Virus record (IMG/VR): IMGVR_UViG_3300048928_000222
Coordinates: 1 to 29,565 of that record
Direction: 5' to 3' (one strand)
Source: a virus
Length of the DNA: 29,565 nucleotides
The notes under the pieces are model-generated. The model ran no database searches. It was given only the letters and a program-made list of their open reading frames with translations, and had not been told where the DNA came from. A program made the position numbers and the translations under genes. Positions within the stretch are counted from its first letter, which is position 1. Every line of letters begins with the position of its first letter. Shown here in pieces: positions 1 through 6,255 of this stretch.

Positions 1-524
1 AGGAAGTTGGCATACAGCCCGCGCAGCGCCTCCACGATGCCGCGCGAGGCGCTGGCCTTCTCGGTCAGGATCACGCCACGGCCCTGGGTGCCCTCGTTGA
101 GCTTCACCACGTGCGGCGGCGGGCCGAGCATCGAGAGCAGATCGACGGTGTCGTCCGGGTTGTCGCCGAACACCGTGACCGGCATGTCGATGCCCTTGGA
201 CGCCAGGATCTGGTGCGCGCGCAGCTTGTCCCGCGCGCGTAGGATCGCGTCGGAGGGGTTGGGCGTGCGGGCGCCCATCATCTCGAACTGGCGCAGCACG
301 GCCGTCCCGTAGCGGGTGACTGAAGCACCGATGCGCGGGATCACCGCGTCCACCCCGGTGATCGGCCGGCCCTTGTAATGCATGGTGAAACCATCCGCGG
401 CGATGCGCATGTAACAGCGCAACGGATCGAGGATACGCACGGTATGGCCCCGCGCACGGGCGGCCTCCACCAGGCGACGCGTGGAGTACAGCTTGCTGTT
501 GCGGGACAGGATGGCGAGTTTCAT
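1..524 (-). CDS. rimK: RimK-type ATP-grasp ligase, 5' part (cut by window edge)
   Basis: Reading leftwards from ATG at 524-522, the frame is open to the window edge, giving 174 residues of a family about 300 long. The N-terminus [18 protein letters not shown], followed by [41 protein letters not shown] and [12 protein letters not shown], matches RimK. RimK is a cytosolic ATP-grasp enzyme that adds glutamates to the C-terminus of ribosomal protein S6. The visible part covers the pre-ATP-grasp domain and the first ATP-binding loop; the catalytic C-terminal half lies outside. No clear Shine-Dalgarno precedes the start. It is a host housekeeping gene and marks the left flank as chromosome. Xanthomonadaceae is the best guess for the host, from remembered close similarity. 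Confidence 0.93.
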   Translation of the reverse strand, partial: MKLAILSRNSKLYSTRRLVEAARARGHTVRILDPLRCYMRIAADGFTMHYKGRPITGVDAVIPRIGASVTRYGTAVLRQFEMMGARTPNPSDAILRARDKLRAHQILASKGIDMPVTVFGDNPDDTVDLLSMLGPPPHVVKLNEGTQGRGVILTEKASASRGIVEALRGLYANF

Positions 525-670
525 CGCGGCGCAGGGGCTGGGAAGCGCGAAGCATAGCGCGTGGCGTGTAGGCCGCGATGACGGACGGCGCTCGCGATCC
601 AGCTGCCCGCATCCGGCACTTTCCCGCTGTTAATGGGCTGGGTGCACGCCGCGAGACCGGGGCGCCGTCT

Positions 671-1066
671 TCAACTATCAAGCAGAGCAGTGCCGTACGA
701 GTTGTCTACAGCGCAAAGCCAGTTGCCGTCCGGTTCCCGACGAAACACGTAGGTGGCCCGGCGAACCGTCGAGATCGGAGCGCCCTCTTCATCGGTGGTA
801 TCCAGCCAGGTTTCCATGACAACCAGCGCCGTTTCCCCGCCCTCAATCACTTCCATCTTGCCTTGGCGGACCTTCAGTTTGCCGTCGAAGTAAGAAGAGA
901 TTGCCTCGAATGCGCTTTTGATCTGGTCCTTGCCCCTGGCGTACATGCCCGGCTTCACCACCAGGGTGGCGTCATCTGTGTAGAACCGCATCAGGCCATC
1001 GAAGTCCTTCGCCGATATGGATCGGTCTGCGGCTTCGATAAGGGTCTTCAGGGGATGATCGGACAT
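671..1066 (-). CDS. SnoaL/NTF2-like (DUF4440-type) protein
   Basis: A 131-residue protein with the cone-shaped NTF2-like fold pattern: an N-terminal helix (LKTLIEAADRSISAKDFDGL), then FYTDDATLVVKPG, then alternating strands ending in RREPDGNWLCAVDNS. DUF4440/SnoaL proteins are small cytosolic proteins, some being isomerases or hydrolases and many of unknown substrate, so no reaction is assigned. ATG at 1066 is preferred over the upstream TTG at 1078 because GGAG lies 6 bases before it. It lies on the chromosomal side of the att junction and is probably a host gene. A terminator-like hairpin sits about 35 bases upstream of its start on the same strand. Confidence 0.8.
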   Translation of the reverse strand: MSDHPLKTLIEAADRSISAKDFDGLMRFYTDDATLVVKPGMYARGKDQIKSAFEAISSYFDGKLKVRQGKMEVIEGGETALVVMETWLDTTDEEGAPISTVRRATYVFRREPDGNWLCAVDNSYGTALLDS

Positions 1067-1091
1067 TCTTGACTCCAAAAATGGCCGCGGC

Positions 1092-1121
1092 GGAAGAACA
1101 AAACCCGCCTCGCGGCGGGTT
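1092..1121 (-). terminator. Rho-independent terminator-like hairpin
   Basis: On the minus strand an 8-bp perfect stem, AACCCGCC/GGCGGGTT, with a 4-base loop is followed by a T-rich tract (TTTTGTTCTT). It could end transcription running leftwards from the former tRNA-Gly gene. Because it lies only about 35 bases before the NTF2-like gene on the same strand, it could instead act as a leader attenuator. Confidence 0.6.
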
Positions 1122-1358
1122 GCGTTGTCTGATCACAAGACGCGCTCTACCCACCCTTATGGAGGGTGGCAATAATCAACGTGCGGGCGCGTACAAGTGG
1201 CATGCAGTGACCGTATCACTGGCGTCGAAAACTGGCAAACCCGCCAGCAAGCCCCAGCTGGAGGCTCGATCGAGACACAGGCCTGACCTGAGCACAAAAA
1301 TTGCGGAGGGGATCGGAGGGTGCGGAGCGGCCGGCATCCCCAAAAGCACTGGAGGACA
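1122..1358. other. Chromosomal intergenic stretch rich in inverted repeats
   Basis: No convincing gene is seen in this stretch between the terminator and the tRNA fragment. It holds several perfect inverted repeats: CCACCCT/AGGGTGG (1151-1157 and 1163-1169), CAGTGA/TCACTG (1205-1210 and 1216-1221) and CTGGCG/CGCCAG (1219-1224 and 1242-1247). Near its right end are two copies of the TGCGGAGSGG motif. It may be the 3' flank of the tRNA operon or may hold a structured RNA; the sequence alone does not decide. Confidence 0.4.
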
Positions 1359-1405
1359 TGGAGCGGGTGAAGGGAATCGAACCCTCGTCAGTAGCTTGGG
1401 AAGCT
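1359..1405 (-). repeat. Attachment-site junction: 3' half of tRNA-Gly(CCC)
   Basis: Read on the minus strand, this is the 3' part of a glycine tRNA: anticodon stem-loop AGCTTCCCAAGCT with anticodon CCC, variable region, T-arm GAGGGTTCGATTCCCTT, acceptor strand CACCCGC, discriminator T and encoded CCA. Beyond the anticodon arm (from 1406) the sequence no longer matches a tRNA: no 5' acceptor strand pairing with CACCCGC and no proper D-arm is present. A tRNA 3' half between host genes and phage genes is the classic remnant left by tyrosine-recombinase integration into a tRNA. The phage brings its own 3' half, so the intact tRNA is expected at the far prophage end, outside this window. Confidence 0.82.
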
Positions 1406-1445
1406 CATGGGCATACCATTACAAATCAATAGTATAGGCCTGGTT

Positions 1446-1522
1446 TCCGCTCCGCAATCTATGAGCAACCACCACAAAAAGTGCCTCGTTTCAGAGGGCG
1501 TCCTGAGGGATTGCGGAGCGGA
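1446..1522. repeat. 14-bp inverted repeat next to att core
   Basis: TCCGCTCCGCAATC at 1446-1459 is the exact reverse complement of GATTGCGGAGCGGA at 1509-1522, with 49 bases between. Near copies lie left of the att core: ATTGCGGAGGGGA at 1300-1312 (one mismatch) and TGCGGAGCGG at 1321-1330. Paired sites next to an att core would fit arm-type sites for integrase or excisionase, or an operator for the plus-strand gene that starts at 1589. The function is inferred only from position. Confidence 0.5.
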
Positions 1523-1588
1523 TTTTGGCTGAGCTTTGACCCCCGACTGGCCGGAGCTACCATTGAATCTCTACACAGGGGAAATGGA

Positions 1589-2320
1589 ATGACCATCAGT
1601 GATTGGATGATCGTAAGCGCGACGCTCTTGGGGCCGATCATCGCTGTCCAGGTTCAGAAGGCGATCGAACGAGCTAGGGACAGCCGTAATCAGAGGACCT
1701 GGGTCTTCCATCAGCTGATGGCCACGAGGGCAGCCCAGCTATCCCCCCAACACGTTGAAGCCCTGAACATGATCGATCTGGCGTTCTACGGAAAGGGCCC
1801 CGGCCGGCGCCGCAAGACCGCCCAGCGAGTTCTCGATCAATGGAAGGAGTACTTAGACCACCTCTCGGATCGCGATCTACGAGATCGAGACTCTAACGGC
1901 TGGGCCTCCAAGGGTGTGGACCTGCAAGTGGAACTGCTCGTGGCCATTGGCCAGGACGTTGGCTTTACCTTTGATCGCGTCCAGCTTCGAAAAGGAGCGT
2001 ACAACCCGGAGGCTCACGGGAGGATGGAAGACGAGCAAAACTTGGTGCGGCGTCTCGCTATAAACGTCTTGGAAGGCAGGACGCCGCTGTCTATGAACGT
2101 AGCAAGCTTCCCAGTGGATGAAGATGCCCTACGCGCCCAGACGGAGCTGTCCACCAAGCTGGGAGGGCTGATCGCTGATGGAGAGATTAAGGTTCGCCTG
2201 GTGGCGTCGGATGGGGCGCCACCATCAGGTGATAATGACCGGACCGCCGATGCGGCAGGCGTCACGTCCTCAACTCCTACCATGTCAAGGTCGCGGAAGA
2301 TCAATAGAAACAACGACTAA
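1589..2320 (+). CDS. DUF6680-like membrane-anchored protein
   Basis: A 243-residue protein whose first ~22 residues (ISDWMIVSATLLGPIIAV) form one probable N-terminal membrane anchor, followed by a basic, charged cytosolic part. The segment WVFHQLMATRAAQLSPQHVEALNMIDLAFYG matches what I recall of the DUF6680 family, which has no established function. ATG at 1589 is preferred over an open frame extending upstream to 1481, because AGGGGAA precedes it and the homology-like segment begins there. The C-terminal ~40 residues are low complexity (Ser/Thr/Asp/Arg). It is the first gene inside the prophage and is transcribed away from the att site, a common place for lysogenic-conversion or anti-phage genes. 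The family call is from memory and the role is unknown. Confidence 0.72.
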   Translation: MTISDWMIVSATLLGPIIAVQVQKAIERARDSRNQRTWVFHQLMATRAAQLSPQHVEALNMIDLAFYGKGPGRRRKTAQRVLDQWKEYLDHLSDRDLRDRDSNGWASKGVDLQVELLVAIGQDVGFTFDRVQLRKGAYNPEAHGRMEDEQNLVRRLAINVLEGRTPLSMNVASFPVDEDALRAQTELSTKLGGLIADGEIKVRLVASDGAPPSGDNDRTADAAGVTSSTPTMSRSRKINRNND

Positions 2321-2376
2321 GCCGATCACCCGCGATCATTGGCGGCCTACGGAAATCAATGGCTTACACGTGGCCT

Positions 2377-2396
2377 GGGGTCAGTTTGGGGTCAGT
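2377..2396. repeat. Short tandem repeat, GGGGTCAGT twice
   Basis: GGGGTCAGT occurs at 2377-2385 and again at 2388-2396, an 11-base period in phase with one helical turn. It lies between the convergent DUF6680-like gene and the next minus-strand gene, overlapping no coding region. It may be a protein-binding site or chance. Confidence 0.4.
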
Positions 2397-2399
2397 CCC

Positions 2400-2612
2400 T
2401 CAGGCGGCCTGGTCGTCGTCCAAGGGCTGCAGCCGGTTGGCGATACCGTCGAACCGCGCGGCCTCGACGCGGAGCCGGTCAGCGCCACGCCGGCGACTCG
2501 CCCTCGCCCGCCAGTCACCGCTGCGAATGCTGTCCAGATCGTCGGCCTGCTGCCATAGCGAAGCCGCCCTCGCGCGCGCCCAGCGCGCCTTGCCGATGCT
2601 CTTTTGATCCAT
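2400..2612 (-). CDS. Small basic phage protein of unknown function
   Basis: A 70-residue highly basic protein rich in Arg and Ala (starting MDQKSIGKARWARARAASLW) that appears helical, with acidic residues spaced in the second half and an acidic end (DDDQAA). ATG at 2612 is taken because the composition after it is protein-like; only a weak GTGGG lies upstream. It follows the gene at 2679-3017 on the same strand with about 65 bases between, so the two may form a short operon. Not recognised; a nucleic-acid-binding role would be a guess from charge alone. Overlapping frames here are also open because of high GC, which lowers confidence. Confidence 0.5.
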   Translation of the reverse strand: MDQKSIGKARWARARAASLWQQADDLDSIRSGDWRARASRRRGADRLRVEAARFDGIANRLQPLDDDQAA

Positions 2613-2678
2613 GGACCCACTGTCGCCGCCGGCGGTCGCACGCGCCGATACGGAGGCAACGCCGGCTGACTCAGGCCG

Positions 2679-3017
2679 CTACAGCTTCGGGTTCGGGATT
2701 GCGTCCAAGCGCCTTTGCTGCTGGATCTCGGTGCGGGAGAGCCTGCGGGCCGGCTCGTCGTTGGCCACCAGCCGAGCCACAGCCTCCTTCAGAGGCACCC
2801 CATCCAGTACCCGCGCTGCGCACCAGCGCTCTGCGTAGCGCTTTCCCTGACGGACGCTTGCCGCACGTACCTCTTTGTCCTGCCAGAGCTTCCTGCAGGA
2901 CAGGACGACGCGGATGCCATGGGCACTCGGCTGCACGCTGGCGATCTGACGGTTTCGCCACCACAGCCCCCAGTGGTCACCGTGCTGCACCCAGCCTTGA
3001 GGCGTAGGGGCGGTCAT
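2679..3017 (-). CDS. Hypothetical protein of the left arm
   Basis: A 112-residue soluble protein. The first 30 residues are rich in Trp, Gly and His (TPQGWVQHGDHWGLWWRNRQ), suggesting a small beta domain, followed by a helical, basic C-terminal half (RRLSRTEIQQQRRLDAI). ATG at 3017 is chosen because the sequence becomes protein-like there; an in-frame ATG at 3047 would add ten residues, and neither start has a strong ribosome binding site. A segment (LDGVPLKEAVARLVANDEP) looks like a helix-turn-helix-sized helical pair, but I cannot assign it to a family. It is transcribed towards the 70-residue gene at 2400-2612. Confidence 0.6.
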   Translation of the reverse strand: MTAPTPQGWVQHGDHWGLWWRNRQIASVQPSAHGIRVVLSCRKLWQDKEVRAASVRQGKRYAERWCAARVLDGVPLKEAVARLVANDEPARRLSRTEIQQQRRLDAIPNPKL

Positions 3018-3223
3018 GAAGCCGGTGGAGTTACAAGGCGGGAGCATGGGCGCAGGATACGGACCGGGGTCTCAGATTCCGCGACGGGCCGTCGGGGCGA
3101 TGCAAAGGCCCCAGCGGTGGGCGACTCAGACCCCTCAGCGCCCGGCCGGGTCGAACACGACGGCACAGCCTCGTTCAAACGTGGCCAACTGGTACGCTCC
3201 CACAAAACCTCACGGAGCAAGCC

Positions 3224-3514
3224 ATGGATCATCAAGAAGGACGATCAGCACCCGATCGGCTGGAACAGCTCGAAAGCCAAGTCGAGGCGCTCATGGGCCA
3301 TGTCAAAGCACTTGAGTACGGCCTTCGGCTAGTCATTGCTACCCATCCGGCACCTGAGCTGGTGCTGCATGCGCTGGACAGCATGGCGGACGATATCTTT
3401 ACGCCGCCGTCGTTCACCGGAGAGGCAGCGAGTCCAATGTACCAAGCTGCCCTGCAGCAAGGTCTGGGGATTGTCAGAGAGCAAATCACCGAATCCTTGC
3501 GATCGCCCCCATGA
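3224..3514 (+). CDS. Small coiled-coil protein, unknown function
   Basis: A 96-residue acidic protein. Residues ~10-35 (DRLEQLESQVEALMGHVKAL) show heptad spacing typical of a short coiled coil, followed by an amphipathic helix and then a region containing FTPPSFTGEAASPMY. The start at 3224 is supported by GGAG 7 bases upstream. It stands alone on the plus strand between minus-strand genes and converges on the SRAP gene, leaving 27 bases between their stops. It resembles small phage accessory proteins that oligomerise through the N-terminal helix, but no family is recognised. Confidence 0.68.
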   Translation: MDHQEGRSAPDRLEQLESQVEALMGHVKALEYGLRLVIATHPAPELVLHALDSMADDIFTPPSFTGEAASPMYQAALQQGLGIVREQITESLRSPP

Positions 3515-3541
3515 CGAGTGACTACCCTATCGCTGCGTCCC

Positions 3542-4474
3542 CTACGCAGCCAGCCGATGCTGGTAGTACGGATGCCGCTTGTCGTCGAAGATTGCGTACA
3601 GCGCCCCCAAGTCGGCCGGGTTTGGGTTGAGCCAAGCATCCAAGTGTTCGGGCTTGATGTTGATGATCGTCCGGTCATGGCCAGCCTCGGCGACCTCGGG
3701 CTCGGGGTCATCGGTGATGGCGGCGAACGACAGCAGATCGGGCTCCTTGCCGGCCGGGTCCACCCAGTGCGACCACAGGCAGGCCACCAACATTGGGTCG
3801 CCGGTGCGGGGCGTGAACTGCACCACCTGGTTGCTGCCGTCCGGCCCCTCCACGTTCTCGTAGAAGGTGTCCACCACCATCAGCGCGTGCGTGTAGCCGA
3901 AGGCCGGCCGCCAGAAACCCTCCAGGCTGTCGCGCCTGGCGTTGTAGGTGCCGGGGTAGCGCTGGTCGTAGCTGGCCGGCTTCCCGGCTAGCCGGCACTG
4001 GTAGCGCATCGGCTTCACCACTCGGCTGCCGCCCTCGGACACGATGACGGTGCCGTACACCCCGGGGAAGATCCGCGAATCTCTTGCCACGTGGTCAGTG
4101 CGCCGGAGGTCGGCCAGCTTGCCCTGGGCCCGGGCAATCTTGTTGGTCGCCACTCGCACGTCGTTCTCGGCCTTCTTCGTGAACCTGGTCTGCAGCGCGC
4201 GCTCGGCGTTCACTAGGCGGGTCTTCTGGGTGAACAGCTCCTGCTCAAAGGCAGTGGCATCTCGGGCGTTCCAGTCCTGAATTGCCGCCCAGACCGCACG
4301 CTCGACAGGGGTCTTGCCCGCCGCGAATGCATCATCCATGGCCTTCGGCGTCTTTGGCCGCTTCTTGCCGGGATCGTGGGCATACAGCGCCGTGAACTCG
4401 TCCATAGACACGACTGCGCCGAACTCGCGCACGAGCTTGTGGTAATCGGCCTTGATTTGAGCGGAATAGCACAT
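3542..4474 (-). CDS. SRAP-domain protein (YedK/HMCES-like), enlarged
   Basis: A 310-residue member of the SRAP family, which covalently traps abasic sites in single-stranded DNA through an N-terminal cysteine exposed by Met removal. All four key residues are present: Cys2 (MCYSAQ), Asn178 (TYNARRDS), Glu206 (TFYEN) and His266 (AGHDR). ATG at 4474 is therefore chosen over an upstream in-frame start, which would bury the cysteine. E. coli YedK is about 222 residues; here about 100 extra, mostly helical and highly charged residues lie between Cys2 and the first conserved strands (roughly 20-135, e.g. RALQTRFTKKAENDVRVATN). It may shield phage DNA from abasic-site damage or base-excision defences; that role is inferred. 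Confidence 0.9.
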   Translation of the reverse strand: MCYSAQIKADYHKLVREFGAVVSMDEFTALYAHDPGKKRPKTPKAMDDAFAAGKTPVERAVWAAIQDWNARDATAFEQELFTQKTRLVNAERALQTRFTKKAENDVRVATNKIARAQGKLADLRRTDHVARDSRIFPGVYGTVIVSEGGSRVVKPMRYQCRLAGKPASYDQRYPGTYNARRDSLEGFWRPAFGYTHALMVVDTFYENVEGPDGSNQVVQFTPRTGDPMLVACLWSHWVDPAGKEPDLLSFAAITDDPEPEVAEAGHDRTIINIKPEHLDAWLNPNPADLGALYAIFDDKRHPYYQHRLAA

Positions 4475-4596
4475 GGCCGGATTACACCACGGCCCGCTCA
4501 AGGATCCGTGAGCGAAGAAAGCTGCTGAACCTTAACAAGCGGACGGCTATGATTCACCTTCGAGGGATCCCGGCCCGTCGCCAACCACAGAGGCCC

Positions 4597-4884
4597 ATGC
4601 CCAACACCGGACATTTCTATCTCGTTGACGTCAGTGGCCAAGCCGATGAGGCTGGGCGGCTCCTTGAAGTAACGAGCGTTCAGTGCCGATGCCTGCCGTG
4701 CGGCTGGTCGTTTGATGCCTTGCCTGGCCGGGGCCTGATTGCCATTGCGGGAGGGGCCGTTCTCGCCTGCCCGCATTGTGAGAATCGTCAGGCCGTCAGC
4801 CTCGCTAGATTTTCTGAGTTTATTGACCGCGTTGGCAGCGGGTCTCGTCCTGCACCCCCGGATGCCGATCACCTGAGCCGCTAG
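4597..4884 (+). CDS. Zinc-ribbon-like small protein
   Basis: A 95-residue protein with two CxxC knuckles, Cys32/Cys35 (CLPCGW) and Cys58/Cys61 (CPHC), plus Cys30, the spacing of a zinc ribbon. The first 25 residues form a likely strand region (GHFYLVDVSGQ) and the tail is proline-rich. ATG at 4597 follows AGAGG with a good gap; an in-frame ATG at 4549 has weaker support. It is divergent from the SRAP gene across 122 bases that must hold both promoters, so the two may be co-regulated. No function is assigned; zinc ribbons of this size usually bind nucleic acid or partner proteins. Confidence 0.68.
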   Translation: MPNTGHFYLVDVSGQADEAGRLLEVTSVQCRCLPCGWSFDALPGRGLIAIAGGAVLACPHCENRQAVSLARFSEFIDRVGSGSRPAPPDADHLSR

Positions 4885-4902
4885 GGGGGTGAAACGGTGG
4901 CA

Positions 4903-5060
4903 ATGCTGCTGGCGAGCAAGCTACCGCCGATGGAAGCCTACCGCGTCGGCAGGCGATCAACACGCCGAGCAAGGAGCTTGAGGGACCCCTGGAGGCTCGG
5001 GTTCCATCCGAGGCCGCGCTATTAAAGGTGGCCAATCGTCTCCGATGGCCACCCATTTGA
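4903..5060 (+). pseudogene. Small gene, apparently frameshifted
   Basis: A good ribosome binding site (AGGGGGGTG) leads to GTG 4897/ATG 4903, opening a frame that reads MLLASKLPPMEAYRVGR. Protein-like sequence then jumps to the -1 frame near 4950 and continues INTPSKELEGPLEARV to PSEAALLKVANRLRWPPI, with a stop at 5058-5060. The second frame has no start of its own, while the first degenerates into Arg-rich sequence ending about 5026. A single-base deletion would explain both. Joined, they would make a protein of about 50 residues. The alternative is that neither frame is translated. Family unknown. Confidence 0.35.
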
Positions 5061-5077
5061 AGCCTATTGCCATCAGC

Positions 5078-5932
5078 CTACATCTGCTGAGCGCACTCCA
5101 AAGTGCCTTCGGTTGATCGCCATTGGCAGACGATAATCAGATTGTCATTGCCACCGCTGATCCCGTTAAAGCGCGCACCGATGTCCATCAGCGCACCGAG
5201 GAAGTCATCGACACTGGTCCCGCCATTGAACGTCCACGTACCAGCGTACTCTTGCGTGTTCTCGGCGGGCAGCACCTGCCCGTCGGCGAAACGACCGCTT
5301 CCAGGGACGTAGCTGTAGTCCCCAAATGCTGACGACTTAACAAAGGTGGACCGGCTTCCATCGTCGCCTTTGATCACCACCTTCACTTGGAACGTCGCTT
5401 GGTCCCCAAAGAGGTTGTTCACCAAGTAGTAGAGGCGCTCCATACCCGCTTTGAATCCGTCACGAACAGAAATCCGGCTGTCAATCCTCGTCTGTATAGC
5501 AGCCCGAATGTTGACGTTACTCTGGATGTCGTACGCAGTGATGCTGGGATCAAGCCAAGGCGCCTGGTCTCGAATTTCCTGAATTGGAATCTCGATACTC
5601 ATGACCATTGGCTGGCCATATATCTGTGCGGCGGCCTGCAACTCCTGCATTGCAGCTTGCTCTGCAGGAGATGCCTCTGCCTCCACCACGTTCATCTCCT
5701 CACCAAATTCAATGGGAGACTCACCCCAGCCCGACACTTGATAGTGCCGAAGAATTCCAGCGCTGACGTTGTAAATGGTGTGAGAACCGTCGCCCGAATA
5801 CATGGCGAGCTCTCGCATCTGGTAAGCGTCACAACCATCACACGGCAACGTAACGGCTTCCACCGGAGCGGAATAAAGCGCCAACCCTGCGACTACCGCC
5901 AAAGCACTTACACATGATCTAATCATGCTCAT
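5078..5932 (-). CDS. Secreted/periplasmic protein of unknown function (likely moron)
   Basis: A 284-residue protein with a clear signal peptide: MSMIRS, a hydrophobic core to about residue 20, and probable cleavage after VEA (residue 26). The mature part starts with a CxxC pair (LPCDGCDAYQM) followed by strand-like sequence containing YSGDGSHTIYNVS, and ends with another two Cys (IIVCQW, LECAQQM). It therefore probably folds outside the cytoplasm with disulfides. The start is fixed by AAGGAG 9 bases upstream. Its base composition is visibly less GC-rich than the tail genes beside it. It lies after the end of the tail genes with 300 bases of its own upstream region, so it is probably expressed separately, perhaps in the lysogen. 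Confidence 0.75.
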   Translation of the reverse strand: MSMIRSCVSALAVVAGLALYSAPVEAVTLPCDGCDAYQMRELAMYSGDGSHTIYNVSAGILRHYQVSGWGESPIEFGEEMNVVEAEASPAEQAAMQELQAAAQIYGQPMVMSIEIPIQEIRDQAPWLDPSITAYDIQSNVNIRAAIQTRIDSRISVRDGFKAGMERLYYLVNNLFGDQATFQVKVVIKGDDGSRSTFVKSSAFGDYSYVPGSGRFADGQVLPAENTQEYAGTWTFNGGTSVDDFLGALMDIGARFNGISGGNDNLIIVCQWRSTEGTLECAQQM

Positions 5933-6255
5933 TCGACATCACTCCTTGATCTAAGACAACTCTCGATTGAACCGCTCATGAATGTGAGCCAACCGTTTGT
6001 CTCATAGATGTCATGTACTCGCAAGAACACCTGTCACAAAACTCGAGGCACTCGCTCCTGCGTCATCAATGCGTCGAGCATGCTCATTTTCTTCATTCAC
6101 CACTACATGCCGGCGTGGTTGAAGGCGAGCCAAGCCCGTGACTTGTTGGCGGCCGATCCTAACGATGCGATGGCGATGCTGCGGACCGGTTAGCCGTGCG
6201 GTGAACACGCCCCGCAAAAACCAACGGGCCCTGCTGGACCAAACCGCCTGAGGCC
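5933..6255. other. Intergenic stretch between secreted protein and tail block
   Basis: No convincing gene is seen. Short open frames exist on both strands (for example 38 codons from 6080 on the plus strand, and 6011-6217 on the minus strand) but lack a good ribosome binding site or protein-like composition. A small inverted repeat GCTCA/TGAGC (5974-5978 and 5985-5989) lies about 45 bases upstream of the secreted-protein start and could be an operator. The stretch must contain that gene's promoter, but I cannot place -35/-10 boxes with confidence. Confidence 0.45.

Noticed and set aside
1069-1437. Open frame of about 120 codons on the plus strand across the att junction
   Set aside because: It runs through the terminator, hairpins and tRNA fragment, has no ribosome binding site and no protein-like composition.
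1359-1440. A complete tRNA-Gly or tmRNA gene
   Set aside because: Only the anticodon arm, T-arm and acceptor 3' strand are present; no 5' acceptor strand complementary to CACCCGC and no D-arm follow, and the 3' end does not match tmRNA.
2339-3007. Long Arg/Pro/Ser-rich plus-strand open frame of about 220 codons
   Set aside because: Its composition is that of high-GC antisense sequence, and it overlaps better-supported minus-strand genes at 2400-2612 and 2679-3017.
4474-4597. LexA box or clear sigma-70 promoters in the divergent SRAP/zinc-ribbon spacer
   Set aside because: Only partial -35/-10 matches with wrong spacing were found, and no palindrome resembling a LexA site, so no regulatory feature is claimed.
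6011-6217. Small minus-strand open frame upstream of the secreted gene
   Set aside because: No ribosome binding site, basic antisense-like composition, no membrane segment; it does not look like a holin or regulator.
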